This document shows, one piece after another, positions 45,121 to 56,141 of a stretch of DNA of 64,000 nt. The notes beneath the pieces were generated by a model. The model searched no databases, had not been told where the DNA came from, and was given only the letters and a program-made list of their open reading frames with translations. Origin of the DNA: Suillus spraguei. Taxonomy: Eukaryota; Basidiomycota; Agaricomycetes; Boletales; Suillaceae. The stretch spans positions 1 through 64,000 of the forward strand of contig JABCPU010000360.1 in the NCBI GenBank assembly GCA_016800925.1. The letters run 5' to 3'. Made by a program: the position numbers and the translations under genes. Numbering within the stretch: the stretch's first letter is position 1; each line of letters starts with the position of its first letter.

Positions 45121-46087
45121 TATTCGAAGCTTCACACCGTAGGAATATGAACCTGTGAAACTAATGCATCGAAGGGACAAGAATTCAAGGGAAGCTCCCT
45201 GACACTTAGTAAGTTACGGGGAGTTCACAGTTGTGGCGTTTGTCGCACGAATTTGTCGCTTTGTTGTTCACCTCTGTTGATCACTCTATACTTTTAGGCT
45301 GAGCGACAGCGACGTCCGTTTTTCTCCCACCCACCGTCGACAACCAGTTTGGCCGCATAGCTCTTACATCCTCGCTCGTTATTACTTTCGTTCTTTGCAC
45401 CCGCCCTATTACCAGCCGTAATTATATTATTCTTGTGTTATATTGTCATCTGTTCTGGAATAAATAATAAATTGGTTTCGTGACATGCTCTAGCAGCCAC
45501 GTTTATGAGCCAATCAAATTCGTAAGCAGGTTCCCGCCCTCCCAGCAGCTCCACCTGCTTGCGTCCCACAACGCTCGGTCAAGCCCAACCTCATAGATTG
45601 TGTCATTGACTCTAGAGCCAGTCGAAGCTGCAACCCTGTGGATGCCGTGAGGTGTTCGGACTTTTTCTCGAAGTAATTGAGGGAACCAAGCTAGCTCGGA
45701 ACCATAACAAGGTGCTAACTTGTTTTATTCTCAGAGGTGATTCAGGGAAACGATCGATTCAAAAACGATTCTGTATCTCTGAATCATAATAGTACCACAA
45801 CGCCGTAAGTACTAGTGCCGATCTGAGAGGAGCCGGTTCCATTTACATTCACATTTTTGAAGCTTTCTGGATTGCCAACATTAATTATGCCAATGATCAG
45901 TTGAGAGAACTCACGTACTACAACGAACTTAGATGCAACGCTACACGGCTGCATAAAGGCTCCGCTCGATGGGCGGCTCCAGGTCTAGAACTGCCGATAA
46001 TCATAACCAAAACCAGAACAAGTTGAATTGGAAGATTCACCTTTGCATCGACAAGTTACTCACACACGTTCCAGCTGTAATTGATTA
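45121..46087. other. No supported gene
   Basis: Upstream flanks of RPN6 (minus) and gene F (plus). No TATA or motif stands out; short frames only. Confidence 0.35.
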
Positions 46088-49000
46088 TGGGCCGCCGCAA
46101 GCGCAACTCAGAGTCTGCAGATGAAAGACCAACCGTATGTCCTCGTGATCAATAGATTATGCAATGTCATTCCAGAATACAAGATGGCTGACCAGTAATA
46201 TGCAGGTGAACGAGTTACGCGCAAAGATGGATAAGCGCCCAGTAGAGGCAAATGCGCCAACAAATGACCCAGCGCAGGCGACTCGGAAAATGGATGCACA
46301 GCTCGCAAAGTGTAGGCTTGGTGTGGCATATATTGATATTTTAAAGATTCAGAATACACTCTTGTTCGGCAAATACAACGACCGTCCAGAAGTCGAGAAG
46401 GAGGTAAACAAGCTGTTCACATCCTTCAAGAAAGAAGGAGTCCTTGCGATGCGAGAAGATACTGCCATACCCATTATATTGTCAAACACACGCCTGAAGA
46501 GTGGCTTGCGACTTGCACTTAACTTCAATGAGGAGGAGGTGCCACAGCTGCAATTGAAGGATACGCATGCTATTGTGGTAGCATCCGGACAACACCGTGT
46601 CGCCGCACTCAAGAAATACTCAAAGAACGTCATGGATGAGATTGCCTCTATCGAGAAACGCCGCCACAAGATTGACGAGATGAGAAATCCAACAGGGGAA
46701 CACATCACCGAGTATAACCGCCTTCGCATGGAGCTTGGTGAGCTGCAGGGTGCATTGATTCTAATGGCAAAGTGGGGAGTCATTGTATATAGTGAAGGTA
46801 AGCAATCAACATCATTCATGGAACAGATCCAGTGGCGTATTGTCAGCATGACCTTAGCTATGTAACTGACAAACCCCGCCACTGGAACGATTTCAGTGAA
46901 GGCACATATATCTAGAGCTAATATATACATTGATGGCCATTTACAGACGCAGTCTCAGCAGACGGCGGTGCCTTGGCATACCACTTGTCCCGAAACAAAT
47001 CACTGTATGAGTACAAGGAAACGACTGAAGAGGTATTGAGTGGCATCTTGCGATTGGTGAAGGGAGCGTACAATAATGCCCCAGGAGACTCAGAAGAACG
47101 GGTTGCAGCAGCACAAGGCGAATTGCAGCTTCAGCGCGACAATACAGAAAGGCAGAAAAAATACGCGGTTGACCAAAATCCTCAGCTATGAGAGGCTCGT
47201 ACTGACGCTTGCCATCGATCTCCTGCCGTTTGGATCGCACTTCCGCCGTCGCAGAGAGTTCCATGTCACTTGGCTGGCTCAGTCGATCGATATTGTGATG
47301 GGGGTAAGCCGTGTCCGCATAGTATACGCAGCTGAACCTTACACGTTGTTACAGATGTTTATCCAATTTATTCAGTTTCATACTCATATCCTACACCTGC
47401 TCGCATCCAACGACGCCTTCCCAGACTACGCAACAGTCAGTAACACAATTGCAGCCGCATACGATGAAGGATCTGGCTGCGACGAGGCTGTCGCGCAACT
47501 AGAGAAGTGGCGCCAGATGATATACGATAGCACGGCGAATCCGGATACCACCATTTTCAACGATGTCTTTGATGAGATGTCCACGCAAGTTAACGAGCAG
47601 TTCCAAAATATACCTTTAAAAGATCTTGGGATCAAGGTCCTCAACTATACCACCAGCCTGGACAACTACTCCAACTCCCTAGTCAGCAAGCTGCGCTCCA
47701 AATGGCACCTATCAAGAACCGCACCATCACAATGGAATGCTATCGCCCAGTTTCACGACAAGGTGACAGCAAGAATCGCAGTATGGCTGACGCCTGAAGA
47801 TGGTAAGCAGGAGGCGCCTTTTCCGCTACTATGTGGGCACGTCCTCGACATGGCGTGGTCTATTTTAATATCCAACAGTGCTGCATTCGAGGAGGTAAGT
47901 ACTCCCATATTTCAGGACAACTGTTTAGTCCTCACTCATTATGACAGGTCAGCGGATGGTTCGAGCCTCTGCTGTTGCACTATCGTATTCTTCATCGTCA
48001 CAGCCATATAATGGATGACAAGACGGAGGTCATGTTCACAAACCTGCGCAACGACCCGAGGATGATTGAATCTCAGAAAATTGAGGAGGCGGTCAGTGGC
48101 AGGCAGGAGCCACGGTCTGTGTAGCGCTAACATTCACCTTCGCAGGTGTTTACCTGCTTATGGGCACTCCGCACGACAATGGTGTTACGCCTCCAGAACA
48201 ACCTGACCACTGCAATCGCTTGCAGTCATCGTAGAAAGCCTTTCAAGGACCGAAAGGAGGTCGATGAAAAATTCGCTAGGCTCAGATCTGGCGGCAAGGA
48301 TGACCTGAAGAAGTTGCAGAACGTGATGGCTTTGAGAAAGGGCGGGGGCGAGACCTCACAACTGAGCCGCAGGTGACCCCTGGGATTCTTGCCTTGCACG
48401 TCACGAGCTGGGACTGGAACAACTGCACATCAAAGAACAGCAAGCGGGACGTGGAGCCATTCATCAAGGCAATACTACTTGATCTTGACAAAAACCGCAC
48501 CACACGAGAAGATCTCTTCAATGATCCGCTAGTTTCTGGCCTCCGGAAAATACTAGAGGATGTGATTGCGAAGCACACGAAAGCTACCAAGATGATTGGA
48601 GAAAGTGGAAGGACAATTAAGCGGAAGAGGTGGTTATGGTACGATGGTGCTGAGATTCCGTCGGACGTCACCCCAACCACAACAGCCTCACTCTTGGCTG
48701 ATGAACATCTTGTGGACATGCGCATTCAACGTTGCCATGAGTTGGAGAAACATGATCGTGTTGCTATTGTCAATCTGATCTCGTACGTCAAGCACATGAC
48801 AGGTGCGAAGGCAACCTCCTCGACCCACAGTCCGATGGCGGCGAACGTCGTTCGAGGTTTGCATAAGTTGATACACGTACGTTCATTATTCGTGGGCGCT
48901 AATACACACGACTGACGAGAAATGCATGTCAGGAACTGGAGATCAATTGCACCCGTCTGCGCATACGAATACTGGAGGACGACGACAGTATCTTATTCAA

Positions 49001-50131
49001 CATCAAAGATACAGTTGATCTTATGATTCCAGCCATACAAGGTGTAGAAGATGAAAACACAATCGTAAGTCGATGCATATGTGTGGTTTTCTATCGACAG
49101 CGGACAGCTAAGGTGCCTCTGGCAGGATGAACAAGAGGATGAGCAGGCCCTTCTGTCTGCTTCAACAGCTCCGGTGATGCAAGCGCACGAGTCACAGCCT
49201 AAGACATTGTCAACTTTTGATGATCATCCTGGCCTGCCCAATTCGGTAAATTCACAGCAGCCACACCCAGGGCCTGTTGCCCATCCTGAATCGCCCAATC
49301 TGAGTATTGATAACTCCGCGCCCGCCTCACATACTAGTACACTGGATGCAACCAGGACCCCGCAGACTAAGGATGAAGGCAGGGCAAGGGTAGGTACTGG
49401 TAAGTATACACCATGGTTACTACTTCTTCCGCAGCTGACACCTTCCAGGAACCGAAAATCCTGTTGGTGAGCGAGGTGAAGGTGGTGGATCCGCCGACGA
49501 AACACTGACAAACGTGGAACCTGACATGGGCGAAGAAGATAGTAGTGGGCCGGGCGGAAGGCATACTACTGATGCCGCTATTGCGGTGGTGTCATGTGAA
49601 GGCACCTGTATCGGTTTAGATCGGAGGCACGCAAGCTCAGGCATAAAAGACGCTAATATTCCTCTTGGAAATCTGGAGGTGGATACCAGTAAGCAGACTA
49701 CTGCTTTTCCATGATCATATTGACTGCTTCGTAGTAGGCACATCAACTGGCGCCCACATGATCAAGGCGACTGTCCCATCTACCCACAACAGTTGTATGT
49801 CCCTTTATCATTAGACATTGTCTGTGACTCAAAGATACATTAACCAGCTCGAACCGTATCGGCTTCTAAGACATTTCCCGCCGCGGCTCCTAGTAGACAA
49901 TCTGCCCTTAAGTCGACTATAAATGTAACTGCAAGCAACAACATCTCGAAGCGTCCTAGAGCCTCAACAGGTAATTCAATTCACCATTGTTGCGCCTGCA
50001 CTGGTCACTTACATTGACATAATATCTCAGCAAATTCCTCGGGTCATCCGAAGAAGAGGGCTCGCAGCACTTATACTAATGGCAAGGATCTTGATGACGA
50101 TGATTTATTAATTGTGAAACCAACTATGTAA
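46088..50131 (+). CDS. Long fungal protein F with ParB/sulfiredoxin-like motif
   Basis: Exon 1 (46088-46135, MGRRKRNSESADERPT) splices to 46206 onward (VNELRAKMDKRP). Around residues 142-151, ASGQHRVAALKK follows a predicted beta-strand (THAIVV), the G-x-H-R pattern of the ParB/sulfiredoxin fold; a long helical linker EIASIEKRRHKIDEM follows. Further exons carry GGALAYHLSRNKSLYEYKET, TLAIDLLPFGSHFRRRREF, SGWFEPLLLHYRILH, TPGILALHVTSW and a Pro/Ser/Thr-rich tail ending near 50131. Two frame breaks are visible: near 47192 (NPQL then YERLV) and near 48345 in a G-rich run. They may be sequencing errors, small unrecognised introns or true decay. Function unknown; such proteins recur in Agaricomycetes. 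Confidence 0.5.
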
Positions 50132-50182
50132 CTTTGTTAATTCATCGTATGATAAACTCAGTAACATCAGCGGGTTGGATTG

Positions 50183-50204
50183 TGCTACGGAATGCTCCGT
50201 AGCA
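50183..50204. terminator. Perfect hairpin between convergent genes F and G
   Basis: TGCTACGGA, loop ATGC, TCCGTAGCA: a 9 bp perfect stem between the F stop (50131) and the G stop (50246), followed by another CTCCGTAGC half-site. A role in 3' end formation is only suggested by position. Confidence 0.3.
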
Positions 50205-50245
50205 CTCCGTAGCGAATTACGTTTCCCTGATGAAGGGCACAAGCT

Positions 50246-50752
50246 TCATTTCGGGGGACCTGCAGGGCCGTCTTGATAGTTCTGCAGTAAGTTGCCGAGA
50301 TCTTTACATACAACTCCACGCCGACGAATAAACACTTGGGCGTTAGTGGTGACCTCGAGAGGACGGTCCCAGTTGTCCAGTATCCACCTGCGAAGTTTCG
50401 TATCATAGTATTCGACATCGCCAAGGTTGGGGCTAAGTGCTCGAAGGAGATCGTGGTGGTCAGACAAAGAGCAGACCGTAGACTTCTCATATCCCGTCAC
50501 AGAGATGGGATCAGCATCGCTCTGCATTCAGGTTTGTTAACAGCAGCGAGACAAATTCAACTGTCGCACCTCATCCCAGTAGTTGACTATAAAGCGACCT
50601 TTCAGGCGCTGCTCATGAGTCTTCTGTTGGAGTCCGACGCCCCAGAGAGAGAAGAGAAGGGAATGGCCGAAGAATCCGAGAAGCAAGGCACGAGGGGGAG
50701 AAGCTGAGGAACGTGGTTCGAGCGCAAGCCATAATAGGCCAGTGGGATCCAT
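50246..50752 (-). CDS. Small two-exon hypothetical protein G
   Basis: ATG at 50752 (MDPTGLLWLALEPRSS), a hydrophobic stretch RALLLGFFGHSLLFSLWGVG, then FIVNYWDE. A 47 nt GTGCGA...TGCAG intron (about 50568-50522) joins in frame to SDADPISVTGYEKSTVCSLS, LLRALSPNLGDVEYYDTKLR, RWILDNWDRPLEVTT and a stop at 50246, about 160 residues. Not recognised. It could be membrane-associated through the hydrophobic segment, or the C-terminal part of a longer gene. Convergent with F. Confidence 0.45.
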
Positions 50753-50855
50753 CTCGCTAACGTCGGCTGAGCCTCTGCAACGCAGATCAAATGAGTTATA
50801 TTATATTTTTCGTTCCTTACTTACCTGGTATAAAGTCAAGCGTCCGAAGACGCAA

Positions 50856-51015
50856 ACATCTCAGTTCTTGAATAGAAACTGAGATGTAAGTACCTAGTTC
50901 CTGTAAGTCAGCAATAGCTGACCAAATCGTAGCGTACCTTTGTCTTTCTAGGTAGCGCACATGTTAATAAGAGTTCTTGAATAGAAACTGAGATCGTACC
51001 TTTGTCTTTCTAGCT
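50856..51015. repeat. Local duplication with hairpin
   Basis: AGTTCTTGAATAGAAACTGA occurs at 50862 and again near 50972, and CGTACCTTTGTCTTTCTAG at about 50933 and 50995. The first copy forms ACATCTCAGTT...AACTGAGATGT, an 11 bp inverted repeat (50856-50887). A short tandem duplication; no element ends were found. Confidence 0.6.
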
Positions 51016-51043
51016 CCCTCTCCCCCCGTTCGCTCGCCTGTCA

Positions 51044-51652
51044 TCACGACATCTTCTTCATCTCCATGCGACGCTGGTGCTCCGTCTTGCGAATCTCACG
51101 TTCGGTATGCATAGTGAGCCATGTATCATTAAGTTGAGTACTAAGACGAGGATCAAGGGTCTGGTGTGCTGATTGTGAAGAACTTGCGTGTGAAGCGAGG
51201 ATTTTCGTTGTTCTTGTGGCAGCAGAACCTAGGAGCGGTAAGGGAGTTTGTGACACTGAGTGGGGTGCTTCGGCAGCCAATGCTTCGTGAGCGGTGCCAT
51301 CAAGACCTATGGCAGGGACAGGCAGGTGAGACAATGGGTCCGGACTACCGGCAGGATCGGTGTCGAGCAAGCAGTCATCGAGAATGTCACTTTCGGTTGA
51401 TGTGAGACATGTGGCTGACACTGGGGGTGCTGATTCGGACTGAGCAGACGGAAAGCCATGGGTAGAACATCCGCCACTTATAACACAGTGTGCTTTGCAC
51501 ATATGGTGTGGGCACGCAGCTCTGACGGATCTGATGGCACAGAAAGACGTAGCACATCCTTTAGCCATGGTAACGAGCGTGTGTAGCAGGCAGGCAGGTA
51601 TCACAGGGAGGACGAGAAATATCACAGCGGGAACAGGCAACGCACGTCGCAA
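51044..51652 (-). CDS. Cys-rich element-associated fragment
   Basis: The frame contains CATSFCAIRSVRAACPHHMC then KAHCVISGGCSTHG, a C/H-rich module like those I have seen in Agaricomycete proteins next to mobile elements, followed by an acidic/Ser/Pro linker and a basic coiled C-terminus (REIRKTEHQRRMEMKKMS). The 5' side is undefined: upstream sequence is a short repeat (ATCACAGGGAGG at about 51600 and 51689). Probably a truncated zinc-binding protein of unknown role. Confidence 0.38.
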   Translation of the reverse strand: MRRALPVPAVIFLVLPVIPACLLHTLVTMAKGCATSFCAIRSVRAACPHHMCKAHCVISGGCSTHGFPSAQSESAPPVSATCLTSTESDILDDCLLDTDPAGSPDPLSHLPVPAIGLDGTAHEALAAEAPHSVSQTPLPLLGSAATRTTKILASHASSSQSAHQTLDPRLSTQLNDTWLTMHTEREIRKTEHQRRMEMKKMS

Positions 51653-51919
51653 ATATTGATACCAGGGAAACGAGCGTGTGTGGGTATCACAGGGAGGATG
51701 AGAGGTATCGCAGCGGGAACAGGCAACCCAAATGCCAATATCAGATAACTAACATCTTTGCATAAAGGATGGTACTGGCGTGAATTTTTCGTTCAATTAG
51801 AATTTAGGAAATGTTAGACTTAGTGAAATTTTGCTCGTTATACACTCATATCCCCTGTAATTCATTATCATCATGCCGTATATAACTATTCCTGCCTCCA
51901 AAAAACACAAGAGCCTGCT

Positions 51920-52436
51920 AGAGCATGACAGCCTTGACCTTAATTCCAATGGGTCTGATGAGGACGATACTTGAATCAAAGTGTGAGGAGGGCTTCCGTG
52001 GATGTCCGCCGTCCGCACACAAACACCTGCGTGTGCTTGTCCTTGATCGTCCATAGCGTCTACCAGGTGTCCGCCCATCTTTTGACGTCTCGTCAATAAA
52101 TCCCAACTCTGATGGATCATACTGAGCCACGCGTGCGATGAATGCAGCACGGAGAGTCTCATTGCGTTCCATGGCAATGCGCTTGAGTTTCTTGTAGCTC
52201 ACATCAGCACGTTCGAGCTCGCGAAATATTGTTGTGAAATGGACAGATATGAATTGGTTTGTTGCAAGGAGGTGCATGAGCTCGTCCAAAAAATAGTCAG
52301 GATTCTGTCTTACAAGGCGAAGCAGGCAATCAAGATCTTCACGATCGAGAGCACGCAGACGACCACACATTGCTGCATTAGGCTGACGGTCTACGACATC
52401 GCCAGTTTCGTGCCAGACGAAACCAAGTGCGTCTGA
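51920..52436 (-). pseudogene. DDE_3 transposase fragment
   Basis: Minus frame reads ALGFVWHETGDVVDRQPN, LVRQNPDYFLDELMHLL, TNQFISVHFTTIFRELER and GFIDETSKDGRTPGRRYGRS, matching the helix-turn-helix and first catalytic Asp (F-x-DETSKD) of IS630/Tc1-like transposases. It then loses register after RSRTST, with only SSHFDSSIV of the next block. The N-terminus is interrupted at 52437 by the nested MITE. The second Asp and the Glu are not recognisable, so it is inactive. Confidence 0.75.
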
Positions 52437-52853
52437 CATCAGGAAATCATGAGTTTACTTATTCCTTACTTATTTCAAACTTTTCCCACTTATTTCAAAT
52501 GGACCTACTTTTTTTCTGAAATTTGACAACTGCTTCAAAATTGAGTATTCCAATATGTTTGTTGGGCCTGAGAGACAAGTTTCATTGCATAAGACCAACA
52601 ATTAGTGATCAGTATGAAGCTCGAGTGACACATTAATGCTGATGATTTTATTTCTCAAATATTCTCTTGAGGTACTATTTTGCAAATTAAGAGTCCAATA
52701 ATTTTATAGCACACATTTATAATGATGGCTAACAGATCCTGATAGTTCAGTTGGGACCAGGTGGTAATTTAAGAGAAATAAGTAGATCCATTTGGAATAA
52801 GTGGGAAAAGTTTGAAATAAGTAAGGAATAGGTAAACTCATGATTTCCTGATG
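52437..52853. mobile_element. 417 bp MITE nested in the DDE_3 transposase
   Basis: Ends CATCAGGAAATCATGAG and its inverted complement, with TIRs extending about 75 bp at around 95% match (CTTATTCCTTACTTATTTC, AAACTTTTCCCACTTATT). It shares the terminal CATCAGGAAAT with the 273 bp MITEs but differs inside. Flanks are GA and GA rather than TA. Confidence 0.8.
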
Positions 52854-53921
52854 GAAGAATCTGCAGCAATCTAGCCTGGATATCGCGAAGGCTTAGAAAG
52901 TTTCATTCATGGAGTTGGATTGCTGCAAGCTTCACGTCACCACTGATCTTGCAAAATCCCATGCTGTGAGGATGATTAAGGGTCGTATGAGCCTACACGA
53001 GCAAAATTTCACTACAGTGTACAACCACTGGTTGACACACCATCATTCCTTGACACACTCAGCAATAACACATTAAATTAATGTTTGATCAACCTTGTGA
53101 TTCTGTAGTTAGGTCTATAGATACATCTAGTAGGCATGGTTTTTTTCTTTGACCAATCTCACTGAGCAATGTTTCACATATGAATGGATTCTTACCGAAA
53201 TGTGCCTCAAAATGGAGCATCAACTTTGTAAAGTCAGTGTACTGGGCAATACAGGTTATCATGTTGCTACAAAAACTACATCAGTCAGTAGGTGACACAT
53301 TCACCAAAGTGTAGATTATAAATTGTGGCAAAAGAATTGATATTTCGCTGTGTTCGAACGTAGATTATGCAGAGGCCACTGAAGCGTGACACAGCAAGGC
53401 ACTTAGGGGCGTGGGAACCAAAAACACGTCAATTTGTATTGATGCGTCAACAATGAACGACCAAAGCATTCATCAGGAGCCAGGGAGATTCCAGTGGCAT
53501 CAAGCTCAGCTGTTACCCTCGAGGATATGACACGGGATGATGAAACAGAGTCTGAGGATTCAGGAGAAGAATTTGAGAGCTAGCGGGGTTTGTGTCGAAG
53601 TGGATCGCGTTATCGGCGATCGCAGTGATATGTCACGCTGGTCACAGGTGTGTCAACGACAGGTTTCATGTGACATTACTTGCCCAAGCTCAAATACACT
53701 CCCATACATTATTATCGTCAATTATTAAAATTCTAGTACCTCAGTCGTATATATTGAACTATTTATTATCATTCTAGCGCTTAGAAACTGCAATTTTCGA
53801 AGTGTGTGGTGTACAGGAGGGCGATTGACACTTGCTATGTCAACCAGTGGTTGTACACTGTAAGTCTAACATTTCCTAATTGAACGAAAAATTCACGCCA
53901 GTGCCATCCTTTATGCAAAGA

Positions 53922-54524
53922 GCTGTAATATTATTGACATATTATGCACGTCAGGTAGTTTCGATATTAACACAGATGGCGTCAGGTAGTTTCCAACTCC
54001 GACTAAACTGCCGTAGGACGGGAATTCCCGCCGTACTTTGGGTCGTACTGTTCCGAGCCGCAGGGTTGACTTTTACGTCTATGCAGACATGTTACGTAAT
54101 AAATCAAGATGACATCATGCTTCGTGTAGTTTATTGTCGAGAGGGCCGGTTTATTACCGGTCCGGTCTTAGTCATCGTCGGGCAGTCAATTTTTTTGCCC
54201 CTCTCTATTTTCGTCTTTACGACGGTCTAGAGTTCATTGGCTTCTAGTTTCAGTGGGACCTTTCCCCCTGCCTTCCTCCCGCCTCTTTTGCTGTCTCGGA
54301 TCAAGAACTCCCTAATGATGGGGTTCTGTAGTGTTATCCTGCGCTCTACGCAAGTTTTTTGAGTTTTTCGAGATCTCTCGGGTGCGCCTATTAGCGCTGA
54401 GACAGTATCCTGCGGGTCCTTTGTTGCGTGGTTGTTCCCAGCCTACGTCAACTTATCTTGTTCTTTACCGGGGATCAATATGCAGTGATTGCGCAGGCGC
54501 ATGTGATCCGTGGGTCCGTAAGGA
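53922..54524. other. No supported gene
   Basis: T/C-rich DNA after the transposon. Frames of 84-116 codons lack recognisable motifs. Confidence 0.35.
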
Positions 54525-54660
54525 TCATCTTGGTATGGAAAGCCAGACCACCGTGCCCTACTTCCACTTCTCAGAACTTTCCTAGTAAAGTAAGTGCTTC
54601 CATTGGCCTCCGAACACACTGTGCGACCATTCTAATGCGTCATGTAGATTTATTCCGGCT
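54525..54660 (-). repeat. Dispersed repeat R, copy 1
   Basis: The complement reads GACGCATTAGAATGGTCGCA, GTGTTCGGAGGCCAAT, GTTCTGAGAAGTGG and GGTGGTCTGGCTTTCCATA, shared with copies at 56043, 60470 and 60911. About 130 bp, low divergence. No coding role is clear; termini are not obviously those of a known element. Confidence 0.65.
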
Positions 54661-55250
54661 ACGATAAGGGAGTGAGTTATACCACTGGGACCTCATTCAA
54701 ATCGGTCGTCTTCCTGCGTCTGTTGCTTTTGACCTTGAATCGTATTCTTCTCCCGTCTTCTTCGATTGCTCGTTCGCTCGGCCATTTGTGTTCGCGTTTC
54801 GCTGAAATCCCCATGGCCTCAGTGATTCATTGCCGTGCTCTCGCTACTGATGTCGAGTTCGAGGTGGCGTGTAGTCTCGATGTTATGTTTGGGATGAACT
54901 GGATTACTGCGTGGCCATCGTTTTGTGGGAGGATGAGACTCCCGTCTCCAATCCTCCATGTCTGGCCGGTGACATTGTCTCATTGTCCTCGTTTTTCTGT
55001 ATCTGTTGATTTTCTTCTGTATCTCTAGAAACTCCACGTATATTTAGCGGTATCGAACTCACCGCTAACGATGGTAAATTAGAATTATCTCAGTCTTCGT
55101 CCCTCGTCGGGGCAATTTTATCGTCTCGTAGACGTTCAGACTCGAACTTTATTATTGTCCATGTCATCTTTTTCGGGCCGTGTCAATCAGCGGCTCCATA
55201 ATTTTTCAACTTGGCAAGTCTCGTGAGTCGTCAAGTGGAAGAGTCAAGGA
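54661..55250. other. Unassigned, one weak open frame
   Basis: A plus frame from 54814 (MASVIHCRALATDVEFEVAC, MFGMNWITAW) to 55028 has a coding look but no family I can support. Confidence 0.25.
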
Positions 55251-55253
55251 CTT

Positions 55254-55925
55254 CAGCGTGGCCAGTGTGGCTACCACATCAGAATCAAACTCTGTTTCTC
55301 GTGGACTACGCAAGTTCGAAAGCTGCTGAACTACATTTTTTCTATTGGAACACTTTGGCATTCATTCATGGATGGTTTCTTTAGAAGCTCATCGTAACTG
55401 GTCTTAGCCAGGTGGTTACCACAATAGACTCAAAATCTGTTTCTCTTGCACTGTGCAGGTTCAAGACCTGCCAATGACGTGGTTTTTTCCTATCGGAACA
55501 CACTTGACATTCACTCATGGATGCTTTAGAAGTTCACCGTAGCTGGTCTTAACCGGTGGTTGCCAGTGTGCCACAACAAAATCTGTTTCTCTTGGACTGT
55601 ACAGGTTCGAAACCTGCCGACGACAAGGTTTTGTTTCTATCGGAACACATCTTGATATTCACTCATGGATAGATGCTTTAGAAGTTCTCCGCCACTGGTT
55701 TTAGCCAGGTGGTTGCCACCACAGAATCAAAATCTGTTTCTCTTGGACTGTACAAATTCGAAACCTGCCGACAACAAGTTTTTTTCTATCGGAAGACACC
55801 TTGATATTCACTCGTGATGGTTTCTTTAGAAGTTCACCGTAACTGATCTCAGCCTAATAGTCACCACAACAGAATTAAAGTCTGTTTGACTTGGACTGTG
55901 TAGGTTCGAAACCTGCAACGTATTT
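55254..55925 (+). repeat. Tandem array of five tRNA-Leu-like units
   Basis: Five units of about 146 bp centre near 55290, 55440, 55585, 55735 and 55880. Each has an A-box-like AGCCAGGTGGTTACC region, an anticodon-like hairpin AGA-CTCAAAA-TCT (CAA anticodon position; the fifth has TTAAAG, TAA), a long variable arm TTTCTCTTGGACTGTA and a B box GGTTCGAAACCTGC, then a T run. The acceptor stem is not well paired, so these are tRNA-derived repeats rather than confident tRNA genes. The intervening sequence (ACATTCACTCATGGATG) is also repeated. Confidence 0.7.
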
Positions 55926-56042
55926 TTCTATCAGAACACACCTTGAGATCCACTCATGGATGGTTTACTTAGAGATTCATCTTAAGAGATTCATCTTAAC
56001 TTGTCAAAAAATTTTAATTTTTCGAACGGTTGTGAGTTGCAC

Positions 56043-56138
56043 AAGGTGTTCGGAGGCCAATAGAAGCTACTTACCTCACTAGGAAGGTTCTGAAGCCTTG
56101 GAAGTAGAGCACGGTGGTCTGGCTTTCCATATCTTCGT
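56043..56138 (+). repeat. Dispersed repeat R, copy 2 (partial)
   Basis: Matches copy 1 from GGTGTTCGGAGGCCAATAGA through GGTGGTCTGGCTTTCCATA, with a short internal gap (TTCTGAAGCC) relative to the others. Confidence 0.6.
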
Positions 56139-56141
56139 GAT

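Larger units (their letters stand above)
51755..53921 (-). mobile_element. IS630/Tc1-type (DDE_3) DNA transposon, 2.17 kb, defective
   Basis: Terminal inverted repeats of about 60 bp: CTTTGCATAAAGGATGG with ACTGGCGTGAATTTTTCGTT on the left (51755-51822) and their complement on the right (53861-53921), with a 5-6 base indel between them. Inside are the transposase fragment and a nested 417 bp MITE. Inner blocks (TTTTGCTCG, GTACAACCACTGG) recur inverted near 52995-53040 and 53835-53855, so the interior has rearranged. No clean target duplication was found. Confidence 0.72.

Noticed and set aside
53537..53777. Small ORFs inside the DDE_3 transposon as cargo genes
   Set aside because: Short, overlapping frames with no motif; the interior of this element is rearranged.
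55254..55925. Five functional tRNA-Leu genes
   Set aside because: Acceptor stems and D arms do not pair well and one anticodon differs; described as tRNA-like repeats instead.
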